A stretch of 64,000 nucleotides of DNA. Origin: an uncultured Arthrobacter sp. Its GTDB lineage: Bacteria; Actinomycetota; Actinomycetes; Actinomycetales; Micrococcaceae. Location: contig NZ_CANLXP010000003.1 of assembly GCF_947495145.1 (NCBI RefSeq), forward strand, positions 62,001-126,000. The letters run 5' to 3'. Below the pieces are notes generated by a model that saw only the letters and a program-made list of their open reading frames with translations, searched no databases and was not told where the DNA came from. Numbering within the stretch: the stretch's first letter is position 1; every line of letters begins with the position of its first letter. The translations under genes and the position numbers were made by a program. Of this stretch, positions 10,869 through 20,123 are shown one piece after another.

Positions 10869-12455
10869 GTGTTCAATTCACTCTCAGACCGGCTGACAGC
10901 GACCTTCAAGAACCTCCGGGGCAAGGGCCGCCTGTCGGAGGCCGACGTCGACGCAACGGTCCGCGAGATCCGTCGCGCCCTGCTCGACGCGGACGTCGCC
11001 GTGCCTGTGGTGCGGGCGTTTGCCGCGCAGGTTAAGGAACGGGCCCTCGGTCTTGAAGTATCCCAGGCACTGAATCCTGGACAGCAGGTCGTCAAGATTG
11101 TGAATGAGGAGCTGGTGGGCATTCTCGGTGGCGAGACGCGCCGTCTCCGCCTCGCCAAGAATCCTCCGACGGTCATCATGCTTGCCGGCCTGCAGGGCGC
11201 GGGCAAGACCACCCTGGCGGGCAAGTTGGCCAAGTGGCTGAAGGGTCAGGGGCACAGCCCGCTTCTGGTGGCGTGTGACCTCCAGCGGCCCAATGCCGTG
11301 AAGCAGCTGCAGGTTAACGGGCAGCGGGCCAGCGTTCCTGTCTATGCGCCCCACCCGGGCGTGAGCTCCGAATTCGAGGCCGCCACCGGCAACCCCGTTG
11401 AAGTCGCCCGGCAGGGCGTCGCCGAGGCACGCACCAAGCTCCACGACGTCGTCATAGTGGACACCGCCGGTCGCCTCGGCATCGATGCCGAGTTGATGCA
11501 GCAGGCCTCGGATATCCGCGACGCCGTCAATCCCGATGAAGTGCTCTTCGTCATTGACGCGATGATCGGTCAGGACGCAGTGAACACTGCGCAGGCCTTC
11601 AACGAGGGTGTCAATTTCACCGGCGTGGTATTGACCAAGCTCGACGGCGATGCACGCGGCGGTGCCGCGCTCTCCGTGGCGTCGGTCACCGGCAAGCCGG
11701 TGATGTTTGCTTCCACAGGTGAGGCACTGACGGATTTCGAGGTCTTCCATCCGGACCGCATGGCCTCCCGCATTCTCGACATGGGTGACATACTCACCCT
11801 GATCGAGCAGGCCGAGCAGGCATGGGACAAAGACGAGGCTGCCCGGATGGCGAAGAAATTCGCCGACCAGGAAGACTTCACCCTCGACGACTTCCTCGCC
11901 CAAATGCAGCAGATCCGCAACATGGGTTCGATGAAGAAGATGCTCATGATGATGCCCGGCGCGGCCAACATGCGGCAGCAGCTGGAGAACTTCGACGAAC
12001 GCGAGATTGACCGTGTGGAAGCAATTGTCCGCTCCATGACGCCGCATGAACGCGTCGCCCCCAAGATCATCAACGGCTCACGACGCGCCCGCATTGCACG
12101 CGGCTCCGGCGTCCACGTCTCCGAGGTGAATGGGTTGCTGGAGCGTTTCGGGCAGGCGCAGAAGATGATGCGCAAGATGGCTGCCGGCGGCGGCATCCCC
12201 GGTATGCCCGGAATGCCGGGCCCGGGCGGCTTCAACGGTGGCGGTGCACGGAAGGGCAAGGCTGCTGCCAAGGGAAAGAAAAAGCCGCGCTCGGGAAATC
12301 CCGCCAAGGCCGCGCAGGAGGCCGCTGCTGCCGAGGCCCGCCGGAACGGTCAGCGTGCATCCGTTCCCACAGGTGCAGCCTTCGGCCAGCAGAACGACTT
12401 CGATCCCTCATCGCTGAACCTCCCCAAGGGCTTCGAGAAGTTCCTCGGGAAATAG
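10869..12455 (+). CDS. ffh: Signal recognition particle protein Ffh
   Basis: GTPase of the signal recognition particle that binds signal sequences and 4.5S RNA and docks on FtsY. 528 residues: N domain, G domain (P loop GLQGAGKTTLAGKLA, DTAGRLG, TKLDGDARGG), then the methionine-rich M domain (for example MKKMLMMMPG) and a Gly/Lys-rich tail. I chose the GTG at 10869, which gives the family N terminus (V/M)FNSLSDRL; GAGGAAAG lies 13 or more bases upstream. An in-frame TTG at 10830 is an alternative start. Confidence 0.96.
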   Translation: MFNSLSDRLTATFKNLRGKGRLSEADVDATVREIRRALLDADVAVPVVRAFAAQVKERALGLEVSQALNPGQQVVKIVNEELVGILGGETRRLRLAKNPPTVIMLAGLQGAGKTTLAGKLAKWLKGQGHSPLLVACDLQRPNAVKQLQVNGQRASVPVYAPHPGVSSEFEAATGNPVEVARQGVAEARTKLHDVVIVDTAGRLGIDAELMQQASDIRDAVNPDEVLFVIDAMIGQDAVNTAQAFNEGVNFTGVVLTKLDGDARGGAALSVASVTGKPVMFASTGEALTDFEVFHPDRMASRILDMGDILTLIEQAEQAWDKDEAARMAKKFADQEDFTLDDFLAQMQQIRNMGSMKKMLMMMPGAANMRQQLENFDEREIDRVEAIVRSMTPHERVAPKIINGSRRARIARGSGVHVSEVNGLLERFGQAQKMMRKMAAGGGIPGMPGMPGPGGFNGGGARKGKAAAKGKKKPRSGNPAKAAQEAAAAEARRNGQRASVPTGAAFGQQNDFDPSSLNLPKGFEKFLGK

Positions 12456-12516
12456 GCGCTTCAGCGCTTCCGAACCCCCGGCCGGTTTCGTCAGAGGCGG
12501 CAGCTAGGTTGATGTC

Positions 12517-13233
12517 ATGAAAAGCGATCGGGTGGTTTTTGTCCACGGAGCCGGAAGCTTTGGCGCGGCAGCCTGGTCGCGGCAGCACGGAATGGCACTC
12601 GAGTTTGACTGCCTCTTTCTGCGCCGGCACGGCTTTGATCCCGTTGCTGCTCCGCTCCCAACAGATTTCTACGCTGATCAGCACATCCTTGAGGAGGCGC
12701 TGGGGCAGGGCGGTCATCTGGTTGCGGCCTCGCAGGGCGCCGTGGCGGCGATGATGCTGGCCGTTGAAAGGCCTGAGCTGGTCCGGTCGTTGGTTCTGGC
12801 GGAGCCGGCGTGCCTGTCCCTCACCAAGGAGTTGCCCGCAACAGCAGCGCACCGCGCCCGGGTCGAGCCGCTGTTCGAACGCGCAGCCGACGTGACCGAC
12901 GCGGAATTCACCAGGGAATTCGCCCGGGCTGTCTTCGCCTCCGAGCCGCCGCCGTTGAACACGGCAGTAGACCATCATCGCGCACTCCGCCTCAGGTTGC
13001 AGGCGCCGCCCTGGACCGCACCGCTCACCATCGTGCCCGGGGTTCCCACCCTCGTCCTGACCGGTGGTTGGGAACCGGTCTATGAAGAAGTCGCTGAGTA
13101 CCTGGCAGAAACAGGAGCGGTACACAGGATCGTTGGAGGCGGACACCGTCCTCAGGACACTGAAGAAGGTGATGCACTCATCCGGCAGTTCATTCGAAAG
13201 CATACTGGGGTGGGCACCGCCCGGGTGAATTGA
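12517..13233 (+). CDS. Alpha/beta-fold hydrolase
   Basis: A 238-residue single-domain alpha/beta hydrolase. The oxyanion motif is VHGAGSFG near the N terminus, the probable nucleophile Ser72 lies in VAASQGAVAA (a variant of GxSxG with Ala in the first position), and the probable catalytic His210 is in GGGHRPQD. No signal peptide. The substrate is unknown; it sits between ffh and a VOC-family gene, about 60 bases after ffh, with no sign of a shared pathway. Confidence 0.75.
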   Translation: MKSDRVVFVHGAGSFGAAAWSRQHGMALEFDCLFLRRHGFDPVAAPLPTDFYADQHILEEALGQGGHLVAASQGAVAAMMLAVERPELVRSLVLAEPACLSLTKELPATAAHRARVEPLFERAADVTDAEFTREFARAVFASEPPPLNTAVDHHRALRLRLQAPPWTAPLTIVPGVPTLVLTGGWEPVYEEVAEYLAETGAVHRIVGGGHRPQDTEEGDALIRQFIRKHTGVGTARVN

Positions 13234-13267
13234 CGGGCGCCATTGACGGGGCCGGTCGGAGGGAATA

Positions 13268-13283
13268 ACTTTAACCTTCAAGT
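13268..13283. promoter_or_regulatory. Imperfect palindrome upstream of the CatE-like gene
   Basis: A 16-bp imperfect palindrome (ACTT.AA..TT.AAGT, 12 of 16 positions symmetric), 36 bases upstream of the VOC gene start. It looks like an operator for a dimeric MarR- or HxlR-type repressor, which often control such genes, but no regulator gene is adjacent. Confidence 0.35.
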
Positions 13284-13319
13284 AGTTGCCATGAGGTGAA
13301 CCATCGCTTGGAGGACACG

Positions 13320-14204
13320 ATGAACGCTCAGGATCTGCTGCCCGCGGACACGATGATGGGCACGGTGATGCTCAAGGTCGGAAACCTTGACCGCATGGCC
13401 AACTACTACCGGAATGCGCTCGGCCTTGTCGACGTCGCCGAATCCGACGGCGGGCTGTACCTGGGGCGGGCCGGCGAGCGATTGATTCATCTCGCCCCGG
13501 CTGCCGGGTTGAAACTTCCGGCCCCGACCGAGGCTGGACTCTTCCATACAGCGCTTCTTTTCGGCGATCGGGCAGATCTTGCCGCAACGGTTGCCTCCGC
13601 CGCCCAGGTCGCTCAGTCGGCAGAAGGCCGCTATGTGGGAAGCGCGGACCACCTGGTGAGTGAAGCCTTCTACTTCTCGGATCCTGAAGGCAATGGAATT
13701 GAACTCTACTTCGACAAGCCAAGGGATACCTGGGACTGGACTGTAAGCGAGGGGCGGCGCACCGTGGTCATGGACAATGCGCCGCTTCCGCCGCAGCAGT
13801 ACCTCGAAAGCAACCTCACCGAAGAGTCGGTGACGAACCAGCAGAAGTCGGCGGCCGACGTCGGGCACGTCCACCTGCAGGTAGGGGACGTAGCAACAGC
13901 GGAGAAGTTCTATGTGGGTACACTCGGTTTCGAGCGCACTGCAGGCTGGCACGGCCAGGCACTGTTCGTCTCTGCAGGCGGCTATCACCACCACATGGCG
14001 ATGAATGTCTGGAACAGCCGGGGGGCGGGTCCGCGCAAGGACACCCTCGGGCTCGGGGAGGTCCTCATCCAGGTGCCGCATTCCGATGAGGTCGGCGCGC
14101 TTGCTGAACGGCTGGAGGGTGCCGGCATAAAGCACCATCACACCGGCCGGGAGTTGCGGTTTGAAGACCCGTGGCGGAACAAGCTCAGGGTCGCTGTCCG
14201 CTAG
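13320..14204 (+). CDS. VOC-family protein, CatE-like ring-cleavage dioxygenase homologue
   Basis: A 294-residue protein with two vicinal-oxygen-chelate modules (about residues 10-130 and 165-290), the layout of CatE-type catechol 2,3-dioxygenase homologues. Visible candidate metal ligands are His in GHVHLQVGD, His in GGYHHHMAMNVW and Glu in the module ends. The start is ATG at 13320 with a strong GGAGG at 13310-13314. In Bacillus, relatives are induced by quinones and electrophiles and remove them; the same role here is only inferred. The gene stands alone and has a palindromic operator-like site upstream. Confidence 0.75.
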   Translation: MNAQDLLPADTMMGTVMLKVGNLDRMANYYRNALGLVDVAESDGGLYLGRAGERLIHLAPAAGLKLPAPTEAGLFHTALLFGDRADLAATVASAAQVAQSAEGRYVGSADHLVSEAFYFSDPEGNGIELYFDKPRDTWDWTVSEGRRTVVMDNAPLPPQQYLESNLTEESVTNQQKSAADVGHVHLQVGDVATAEKFYVGTLGFERTAGWHGQALFVSAGGYHHHMAMNVWNSRGAGPRKDTLGLGEVLIQVPHSDEVGALAERLEGAGIKHHHTGRELRFEDPWRNKLRVAVR

Positions 14205-14249
14205 GAGCCGGTCCGGTACTGCGAGAAGTCGCATGCAGGCACCAACTTC

Positions 14250-14258
14250 TGGCACAAT
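14250..14258 (+). promoter_or_regulatory. Candidate extended -10 promoter of rpsP
   Basis: TGGCACAAT fits an extended -10 (TG-N-CACAAT) about 130 bases upstream of the rpsP start; no good -35 is seen. The rplS region carries the similar TGGCATAAT. Confidence 0.4.
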
Positions 14259-14390
14259 GGCTTAGTACCCAATCCGCGCAGCCCCTCTCTCTGCGTGCGT
14301 TGTGTCCTCTAGAACCCCCAAATGTATGGCCCGCCCCACGGGTGCAGAAACCGGGATTCGCCCTTTGATCAACAAGGAGTGACCACACAA

Positions 14391-14795
14391 GTGGCCGTAA
14401 AGATTCGCCTGAAGCGCTTCGGCAAGATGCGCGCACCGTACTACCGCATTGTCGTCATGGACTCACGCGCCAAGCGCGATGGCCGTGCCATTGAGGAAAT
14501 CGGTAAGTACCACCCCACCGAAGAGCCCTCGTTCATCGAGGTCAAGTCCGACCGTGCGCAGTACTGGCTCGGCGTCGGCGCACAGCCCTCTGAGCAGGTT
14601 GCCGCGATCCTGAAGATCACCGGTGACTGGCAGAAGTTCAAGGGTATCGAGGGCCAGGAAGGCACCTTGAAGACCAAGGCTCCGAAGGAGGCCTTCACGG
14701 CCCCTGAAAAGGGTTCCGTCATCGTTCCCGAGGCGATCACGCCGAAGAACAAGAAGGCCGACGAGCCTGAAGCTGTTGCCACCGAGGCTGAGTAA
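14391..14795 (+). CDS. rpsP: 30S ribosomal protein S16
   Basis: Small-subunit protein needed for 30S assembly. The conserved core is [20 protein letters not shown] at the N terminus and the [19 protein letters not shown] stretch that follows. At 134 residues it is longer than the roughly 80-residue bacterial core; the extra C-terminal Lys/Ala/Glu-rich tail is usual in actinobacteria. The start is GTG at 14391 with AAGGAG at 14374-14379. It opens the cluster rpsP-khpA-rimM-trmD-rplS. Confidence 0.97.
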   Translation: MAVKIRLKRFGKMRAPYYRIVVMDSRAKRDGRAIEEIGKYHPTEEPSFIEVKSDRAQYWLGVGAQPSEQVAAILKITGDWQKFKGIEGQEGTLKTKAPKEAFTAPEKGSVIVPEAITPKNKKADEPEAVATEAE

Positions 14796-14796
14796 A

Positions 14797-15039
14797 TTGC
14801 TTGCTGAAGCGCTGGAGCACCTCGTCCGCGGAATCGTGGACAGCCCTGATGATGTGCAGGTTTCCTCCAAGTCGAACCGTCGCGGTGAGACCCTCGAGGT
14901 GCGTGTGCATCAGGAAGACCTCGGCCGTGTAATCGGTCGTCAGGGCCGAACGGCACGCGCATTGCGCACCGTCATTTCCGCACTGGCGGATGGCGAGCCG
15001 GTGCGGGTCGATGTCGTGGATACCGACCGCCGCCGCTGA
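14797..15039 (+). CDS. khpA: KH-domain RNA-binding protein KhpA
   Basis: An 80-residue protein with one KH domain; the GxxG loop is in GRVIGRQGRTARALR. It starts at TTG 14797, one base after the rpsP stop, which gives the family N terminus (M)LAEALEHLVRGIVD. KhpA proteins bind RNA, often with KhpB, and affect ribosome maturation and cell elongation in Gram-positives. The position between rpsP and rimM is conserved in Gram-positives. Confidence 0.93.
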   Translation: MLAEALEHLVRGIVDSPDDVQVSSKSNRRGETLEVRVHQEDLGRVIGRQGRTARALRTVISALADGEPVRVDVVDTDRRR

Positions 15040-15059
15040 TCAGCAGCACATGCTTGAAG

Positions 15060-15095
15060 TCCGGCCCCACACGCAGGTGTTGGGGCCGGATTTTT
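15060..15095 (+). terminator. Intrinsic terminator-like hairpin between khpA and rimM
   Basis: A 10-bp GC-rich stem (15060-15069 / 15081-15090), an 11-base loop and a T5 run followed by GTTT. It lies inside the rpsP-rplS cluster, so it should lower read-through into rimM. A TTGACA hexamer follows at 15098-15103, but no well-spaced -10 precedes rimM. Confidence 0.75.
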
Positions 15096-15127
15096 GTTTG
15101 ACACGCCATCTAAAAACCGGAGAACCC

Positions 15128-15718
15128 ATGGATCTGCAGGTCGCCCGTATCGGAAAGCCCCACGGCATTCGGGGGGAAGTAACCGTCCAGCTCTTCACCG
15201 ACGCGCCTGAGGAGCGGTTCGAGCCAGGGGCGGTATTCCGGGTTGAGCCGGCTGCGCAGGGACCCCTGACTGTTTCCAGCGCGCGCTGGAACAAAGACAT
15301 TCTTGTTCTCGGCTTTGCGGAAGTGCCGGACCGGAATGCGGCCGAGCTGCTGCGCGGTGCACAGCTTTTCATCGAATCGGATGACACTGCTGACAACGAC
15401 GGCGATGCCTGGTACGAGCACGAATTGGTGGGACTCGAGGCACGCGTCGGAGACGACGTCGTCGGCCGCGTCAGCGCGCTGCGCACCATGACAGTCCAGG
15501 ATCTGCTCATCATCGAGCGGTCGGACGGCGAGGAGATCCTGGTGCCCTTCGTCGAGGAGATTGTTCCCGAGGTAGATGTCGAGGGAGGATTCGTGGTTCT
15601 TACCCCGCCGGAGGGCCTGCTCGAACTGAACCTGCCCGGCTCCAACCAGGCGGAGCCCGGTGAGACGGTGTCCGGTGAGGACGAGGATGACAGCGCAAAG
15701 AAGGCTGGCGAAAGCTAG
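15128..15718 (+). CDS. rimM: Ribosome maturation factor RimM
   Basis: Assembly factor for the head of the 30S subunit; it binds S19. 196 residues: N-terminal RimM barrel beginning [19 protein letters not shown], then a PRC-barrel domain ([13 protein letters not shown] onwards) and an acidic tail. The start is ATG at 15128 with GGAG at 15119-15122; longer in-frame starts run through the hairpin and are rejected. The last base of its stop is the first base of the trmD GTG, so the two are coupled. Confidence 0.95.
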   Translation: MDLQVARIGKPHGIRGEVTVQLFTDAPEERFEPGAVFRVEPAAQGPLTVSSARWNKDILVLGFAEVPDRNAAELLRGAQLFIESDDTADNDGDAWYEHELVGLEARVGDDVVGRVSALRTMTVQDLLIIERSDGEEILVPFVEEIVPEVDVEGGFVVLTPPEGLLELNLPGSNQAEPGETVSGEDEDDSAKKAGES

Positions 15719-16506
15719 TGCGCATCGACGTCGTCAGTATCTTCCCGGAGTACCTCGCCGCACTGGAACTTTCGCTGATCGGCAAAGCCCGGCAGGACGG
15801 ATTGCTCGACCTCACGGTTCACAACCTCCGCGAATTCACAGCTGACCGGCACCGTACCGTTGATGACACTCCATATGGCGGTGGCGCGGGTATGGTCATG
15901 AAACCGGAGCCGTGGGCGCAGGCACTCGAGAGCGTGCGGCAAGACGCGCGGCCGGTCCTGATTGTCCCGTCACCGGCCGGAGCGGTGTTCACGCAGGCGA
16001 TGGCTCACGAGCTGGCACGGGAAGAGCACCTGGTGTTCGCCTGCGGCCGCTACGAGGGGATAGACGAGCGGGTTCTCGAGTGGGCCGAAGGATCGTTCGA
16101 CGTACGCCCGCTCAGCCTGGGCGACTATGTACTGAATGGCGGGGAGGTGGCCGTACTCGCCATTGTAGAGGCGGTGGCACGGCTGCTGCCCGGGGTCGTA
16201 GGGAACCCGGAGTCGCTTGTGGAGGAGTCGCATTCCGACGGACTGCTGGAATATCCGGTGTACACGAAGCCATCGTCCTGGCGCGGGCTGGACATCCCCG
16301 AAGTACTTCTGAGCGGCAACCATGCCCGGATCGCGCGATTTCGGCGGGATGAGCAGCTGCGCAGGACTGCGTCCCGACGGCCGGATCTGCTGGCGAAGCT
16401 GGACGCGGGAAAGCTTACGCCAGCCGACCTGGCAGTACTGGCCGCTGAGGGCTACACCGTGGTGCACGGAAGAATGGCGCCGGCACCGCCGTCGTCCGAT
16501 TCCTGA
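15718..16506 (+). CDS. trmD: tRNA (guanine37-N1)-methyltransferase TrmD
   Basis: SAM-dependent SPOUT enzyme that makes m1G37 in tRNA and so prevents +1 frameshifting. 262 residues with [13 protein letters not shown] at the N terminus, the [13 protein letters not shown] loop, [13 protein letters not shown] and the trefoil-knot SAM site [13 protein letters not shown]. The start GTG at 15718 shares one base with the rimM stop. Confidence 0.97.
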   Translation: MRIDVVSIFPEYLAALELSLIGKARQDGLLDLTVHNLREFTADRHRTVDDTPYGGGAGMVMKPEPWAQALESVRQDARPVLIVPSPAGAVFTQAMAHELAREEHLVFACGRYEGIDERVLEWAEGSFDVRPLSLGDYVLNGGEVAVLAIVEAVARLLPGVVGNPESLVEESHSDGLLEYPVYTKPSSWRGLDIPEVLLSGNHARIARFRRDEQLRRTASRRPDLLAKLDAGKLTPADLAVLAAEGYTVVHGRMAPAPPSSDS

Positions 16507-16521
16507 GTGCTGAGTTCGCTG

Positions 16522-16530
16522 TGGCATAAT
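16522..16530 (+). promoter_or_regulatory. Candidate extended -10 promoter of rplS
   Basis: TGGCATAAT (TG-N-CATAAT) just after the trmD stop, 180 bases upstream of rplS. It implies that rplS also has its own promoter and a long 5' leader. No good -35 is visible. Confidence 0.5.
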
Positions 16531-16536
16531 TGAAGT

Positions 16537-16708
16537 TCGTGCCAACCGGTGCGCGCCTGCCACAGGGGGAGCGTAGCCAACAGGTCGGCACACCGGAATC
16601 CGCCAAAGGGTGCACCGGTATCTAATCTTCAACGGCAATTGCCTGCGTGCAGGTCTTCGTCGTTGTGACCAACGTGAATGACCCGTGGCGTTCACCAGGA
16701 GCAATCAG
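16537..16708 (+). promoter_or_regulatory. Possible structured leader of rplS
   Basis: About 170 bases of noncoding DNA between the candidate promoter and rplS. It contains several self-complementary stretches: GTGCC at the start can pair with GGCAC near 16583-16589, the hairpin GTTG-tgac-CAAC lies at 16663-16674, and a GTGAATG/CGTTCAC pair lies just before the Shine-Dalgarno. An autoregulatory L19 leader would fit, but this is inference from hand folding. Confidence 0.35.
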
Positions 16709-17068
16709 ATGCATATTCTCGACAATGTGGACGCAGCTTCCCTGCGTAACGACGTTCCCGACTTCCGCGCGGGAGACACCCTGAAGGTTCACGTCAACAT
16801 CATCGAAGGCAAGAACACCCGTGTTCAGGTCTTCCAGGGGTTCGTTCTCGGCCGCCAGGGTGACGGCGTCCGCGAAACCTTCACGGTGCGCAAGGTCAGC
16901 TTTGGCGTCGGCGTTGAGCGTACCTTCCCGGTGCACTCCCCGGTGATCGACAAGATCGAGGTTGTCAGCAAGGGCGACGTGCGCCGCGCGAAGCTGTACT
17001 ACATGCGCGAACTCCGCGGCAAGGCTGCGAAGATCAAGGAAAAGCGCGATCCGAAGACCGCCAAGTAA
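16709..17068 (+). CDS. rplS: 50S ribosomal protein L19
   Basis: Large-subunit protein at the 30S-50S interface. 119 residues, full length, with the family core [34 protein letters not shown], and [17 protein letters not shown]. The start is ATG at 16709 with AGGAG at 16697-16701. Confidence 0.97.
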   Translation: MHILDNVDAASLRNDVPDFRAGDTLKVHVNIIEGKNTRVQVFQGFVLGRQGDGVRETFTVRKVSFGVGVERTFPVHSPVIDKIEVVSKGDVRRAKLYYMRELRGKAAKIKEKRDPKTAK

Positions 17069-17083
17069 CTTTCCTTTCTACCC

Positions 17084-17794
17084 ATGCCTGAATCTTCCGT
17101 TGAGCGGAAAGCCTCCAGGCACCAGCCGAAGCGCTGGCCCGGCACCACGGGCTGGCGCTTCGCCTTTTGCACGGTGGCGTTCGTGTGCGTTGCCGTCATC
17201 GCCGTCCGTGCGCTCCTCGTCGATGTCTTCTACATCCCGTCCGGGTCAATGGAGCCGTTGCTCAAGGAGGACGACCGGGTCCTGGTATCCAGAACCGACT
17301 ACGCGTTCGGAGAGATCCAGCCCGGCGACGTCGTCGTCTTCGACGGTAGGGGATCGTTCGCCCCGCTCGGCGAAGGCGGGCTGAGGCAGACGTTTATCGA
17401 TGCAGCGCACTTCTTCGGCCTCGGCACCTCCGAGACAACGTATGTGAAGCGCGTGCTTGGAACAGGCGGTGACACCGTCGCCTGCTGCGATCCCGCCGGG
17501 CGATTGACAGTCAACGGGAACGCCATCGAGGAGCCCTACGTTTTTTCCATGGACGCGGCAAGTGACACGGAGTTCGAGGTCGTCGTCCCGGAAGGTAAGT
17601 TGTGGCTCATGGGTGATCATCGGTCGGAGTCGTTCGACTCGCGGGCGCTGTTGGGCGCCCCTGGCGGTGGCCTTGTCTCCGAGGAACGGGTCGTCGGCCG
17701 GGCTACCCATGTGCTCTGGCGCTTCGAACGCTTCACGACAATCCCACGCCCGTCGGATCACCCGCCGTCGGCCGGTTTCGCCCGGAACGCATAG
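17084..17794 (+). CDS. lepB: Signal peptidase I, first of two tandem copies
   Basis: Membrane serine protease that cleaves signal peptides from exported proteins. 236 residues: short cytoplasmic tail, one transmembrane segment (about residues 25-45), box B with nucleophile Ser55 in IPSGSMEP, box D with general base Lys122 in YVKRVLGTGGD, and box E GDHRSESFDSR. It begins 15 bases after the rplS stop, with no convincing Shine-Dalgarno. A second copy follows 17 bases later. Confidence 0.94.
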   Translation: MPESSVERKASRHQPKRWPGTTGWRFAFCTVAFVCVAVIAVRALLVDVFYIPSGSMEPLLKEDDRVLVSRTDYAFGEIQPGDVVVFDGRGSFAPLGEGGLRQTFIDAAHFFGLGTSETTYVKRVLGTGGDTVACCDPAGRLTVNGNAIEEPYVFSMDAASDTEFEVVVPEGKLWLMGDHRSESFDSRALLGAPGGGLVSEERVVGRATHVLWRFERFTTIPRPSDHPPSAGFARNA

Positions 17795-17811
17795 CAGAGG
17801 AACAACACATA

Positions 17812-18618
17812 ATGGCTAAAGCCCACCCGGGGACCCCGAACGACGGCGCCGAAGATCCGGCAGGTACGCCCCGTTTCGACGGTCCGGACGAGGAGGCCCC
17901 GTCCGGTGGGTCAGTGGCGCGCAGCCTGGGCAGCTGGGCCAAGGAAGTTCTCATCATCGTCGCAGTCGCGTTACTGCTGTCCTTCCTCATCAAGACCTTC
18001 CTCTTCCGGGCGTTTTTCATTCCCTCAGGATCCATGGAAAACACTTTGGAGGTCGACGACCGCATCTTCGTAAATCAGCTCGTTCCCGAACCGTTCGAGC
18101 TGAAGCGAGGCGATGTTGTCGTCTTTCGCGATACCCAGGGCTGGCTTCCGGAGCCGGCCGCTGGAACGGCGTCCAGTAACTGGTTCAAAGATGCGCTCAT
18201 TTTCGTCGGGCTGCTGCCGGATGAGTCCCAGCAGCACCTGGTGAAGCGCGTTATCGGTCTGGAGGGCGACCGCGTGATTTGCTGCGACGCGAACGGCCGA
18301 CTCACGGTCAACGGCGAAGCTCTTGACGAGCCGTACCTTTTCCCCGGTGCCAGTCCCTCGGATATGCCATTCGACGTCACGGTGCCGGAAGGAAAGATCT
18401 GGGTCATGGGCGATCACCGAAACGCGTCCGCGGATTCCCGCGCCAACACCGGTAAGCCCGGCGGCGGTTTCATCGATGTCGATGACGTCGAGGGCAAGGC
18501 TGCGGTCATTGCGTGGCCCCTGGATCGCATGGGCTTCCTGGGCAACTACCCCGACGTTTTCGCTGACGTACCTGATGCACCACAAAGCAGCAGCGGACGG
18601 GAACCAGCGACGCCGTGA
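17812..18618 (+). CDS. lepB: Signal peptidase I, second of two tandem copies
   Basis: 268 residues; the N-terminal cytoplasmic tail is acidic and Pro/Gly-rich and longer than in the first copy. One transmembrane segment (about 45-65), nucleophile Ser74 in IPSGSMENT, general base Lys145 in [11 protein letters not shown], and the [11 protein letters not shown] box. ATG at 17812 is preceded by AGAGG at 17796-17800. The two copies diverge in tail and insert, so they may prefer different preproteins (inference). The stop overlaps the start of rnhB. Confidence 0.94.
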   Translation: MAKAHPGTPNDGAEDPAGTPRFDGPDEEAPSGGSVARSLGSWAKEVLIIVAVALLLSFLIKTFLFRAFFIPSGSMENTLEVDDRIFVNQLVPEPFELKRGDVVVFRDTQGWLPEPAAGTASSNWFKDALIFVGLLPDESQQHLVKRVIGLEGDRVICCDANGRLTVNGEALDEPYLFPGASPSDMPFDVTVPEGKIWVMGDHRNASADSRANTGKPGGGFIDVDDVEGKAAVIAWPLDRMGFLGNYPDVFADVPDAPQSSSGREPATP

Positions 18619-19328
18619 GAGGGAAGGCACCTACGCTGCGCTATGAACGGTCGTTCCTGGCAGAAGGGCACCGTTTCCTGGCTGGATGTGACGAGGTAGG
18701 CCGCGGAGCCCTTGCAGGACCGGTCACTGTCGGGCTTGTCGTCGTCGACCTGACAGCAGTGAAGCCGCTGCGCGGCGTCCGTGACAGCAAGCTCCTCGCT
18801 GCGCCTCACCGGGAGGCGCTGGTGCCCAGGATACGACGGTGGGCAGTGGCGCACGGAGTGGGACACGCTTCGGCGGCAGAGATCGACTCCACCGGGCTGA
18901 TGGCCGCGTTGCGCACCGCTGGAAACCGCGCCTGGACGCAGGCGACGCGGGATGTCCACCCGGAAGCGGTCATTCTGGACGGTAACCACAACTGGTTGGC
19001 ACCGCTTTCGCAGGGCTCCCTGTTCGATGATGCAGAAGCCGTCGAAGTGCACTGTGATGCCCCGGTCCATACCCGGATCAAGGCGGATCTGCAGTGCCTG
19101 AGCGTTGCCGCGGCGAGTGTGCTGGCGAAGGTGGAACGTGATCGGCTGATGGTCGATTTTGCTCAGAACTATCCCGGCTACGGTTGGGAAATCAATAAGG
19201 GATATGCGACAGCCGCGCACCGTGCCGCGATTGACAGTCTCGGGTCCAGCGTTGAACATCGGCGGACGTGGCGTCTGGGTAGTATGGGCGCCGATCCGGG
19301 CATGCCTGCAGCCGAAATTGGGGGATGA
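18615..19328 (+). CDS. rnhB: Ribonuclease HII
   Basis: Removes ribonucleotides and RNA-DNA hybrids by cutting the RNA strand. 237 residues with the catalytic acids in [13 protein letters not shown] (Asp, Glu), ILDGNHNW (Asp) and the [20 protein letters not shown] region (Asp). GTG at 18615 overlaps the lepB stop (GTGA), which implies coupled translation. Confidence 0.95.
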   Translation: MRGKAPTLRYERSFLAEGHRFLAGCDEVGRGALAGPVTVGLVVVDLTAVKPLRGVRDSKLLAAPHREALVPRIRRWAVAHGVGHASAAEIDSTGLMAALRTAGNRAWTQATRDVHPEAVILDGNHNWLAPLSQGSLFDDAEAVEVHCDAPVHTRIKADLQCLSVAAASVLAKVERDRLMVDFAQNYPGYGWEINKGYATAAHRAAIDSLGSSVEHRRTWRLGSMGADPGMPAAEIGG

Positions 19329-19335
19329 TGGGTTC

Positions 19336-19662
19336 ATGAGTGCCGAAGATCTCGAGAATTATGAAACTGACATGGAGTTGCAGCTCTATCGTGAGTACCG
19401 CGACGTCGTCAGCCTTTTCAACTACGTGGTCGAGACGGAGCGGCGGTTCTACCTGGCCAACCACGTCGACCTGCAGGCACGCTCGGCGGACGGCGAGATC
19501 TATTTTGATCTCACCCTGAATGACGCCTGGGTTTGGGATGTGTACCGCTCCGCCCGGTTCGTCAAGACGGTGCGAGTCATCACTTTCAAGGACGTGAACG
19601 TCGAGGAACTGGCGAAGACCGACGACATTCCGCTTCCAAAAGACGGCTCGCTCGGAGCCTGA
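19336..19662 (+). CDS. DUF2469 family protein
   Basis: A 108-residue acidic protein conserved in actinobacteria between rnhB and yraN; its function is not known. The sequence begins MSAEDLENYETDMELQLYRE and continues with FYLANHVDLQAR and DAWVWDVYRSARFVKTVRV. The start is ATG at 19336, seven bases after the rnhB stop. An in-frame extension upstream overlaps rnhB and has no family support. Confidence 0.9.
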   Translation: MSAEDLENYETDMELQLYREYRDVVSLFNYVVETERRFYLANHVDLQARSADGEIYFDLTLNDAWVWDVYRSARFVKTVRVITFKDVNVEELAKTDDIPLPKDGSLGA

Positions 19663-19766
19663 CTACTGCTCCACATCCGGGGCGCTTTCCTGTAGTTACC
19701 CACATAGCTTGCCTGCCCGACACCTTCGGCTACCGGTTGTTCCACGCTGGTACCGGAGGTGTTTTC

Positions 19767-20123
19767 ATGAGAACCAAGGACGAGCTGGGCAAACGGGGAG
19801 AAGCCATTGCTGCCAGCTATCTCGAGGACGCGGGGCTGAGGGTCATCGACCGCAACTGGCGGTGTGCGCTCGGGGAAATTGACCTCGTGGCGGTTGAGGG
19901 CGCCACACTGGTGGTCGTTGAGGTCAAGACCAGATCTTCCGAAGCGTACGGTCATCCATTAGAGGCGATTACGCCGGGAAAGCTGGAACGGTTGTACCTG
20001 CTCGCCTCGCGTTGGGCGCGCTCTCATGACCTCCGTTTTTCGGGCTTCCGGGTCGACGCGGTGGCGATTCTGGATGACGGCACAGGGAAACCCGTTGTCG
20101 AACACCTGCGGGCGGTGAGCTGA
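19767..20123 (+). CDS. YraN family putative endonuclease
   Basis: 118 residues of the UPF0102/YraN family, a PD-(D/E)XK nuclease-like fold. The predicted metal site is in GEIDLVAVEGATLVVVEVKTR (Glu, Asp, Glu-x-Lys). The start is ATG at 19767 with GGAGG at 19755-19759. It overlaps comM by one base (TGATG). The companion genes comM and dprA act on incoming DNA, so a role in DNA processing is likely but unproven. Confidence 0.9.
   Translation: MRTKDELGKRGEAIAASYLEDAGLRVIDRNWRCALGEIDLVAVEGATLVVVEVKTRSSEAYGHPLEAITPGKLERLYLLASRWARSHDLRFSGFRVDAVAILDDGTGKPVVEHLRAVS

Noticed and set aside
10884-12047. 387-codon frame antisense to ffh
   Set aside because: Shadow of ffh; no recognisable domain.
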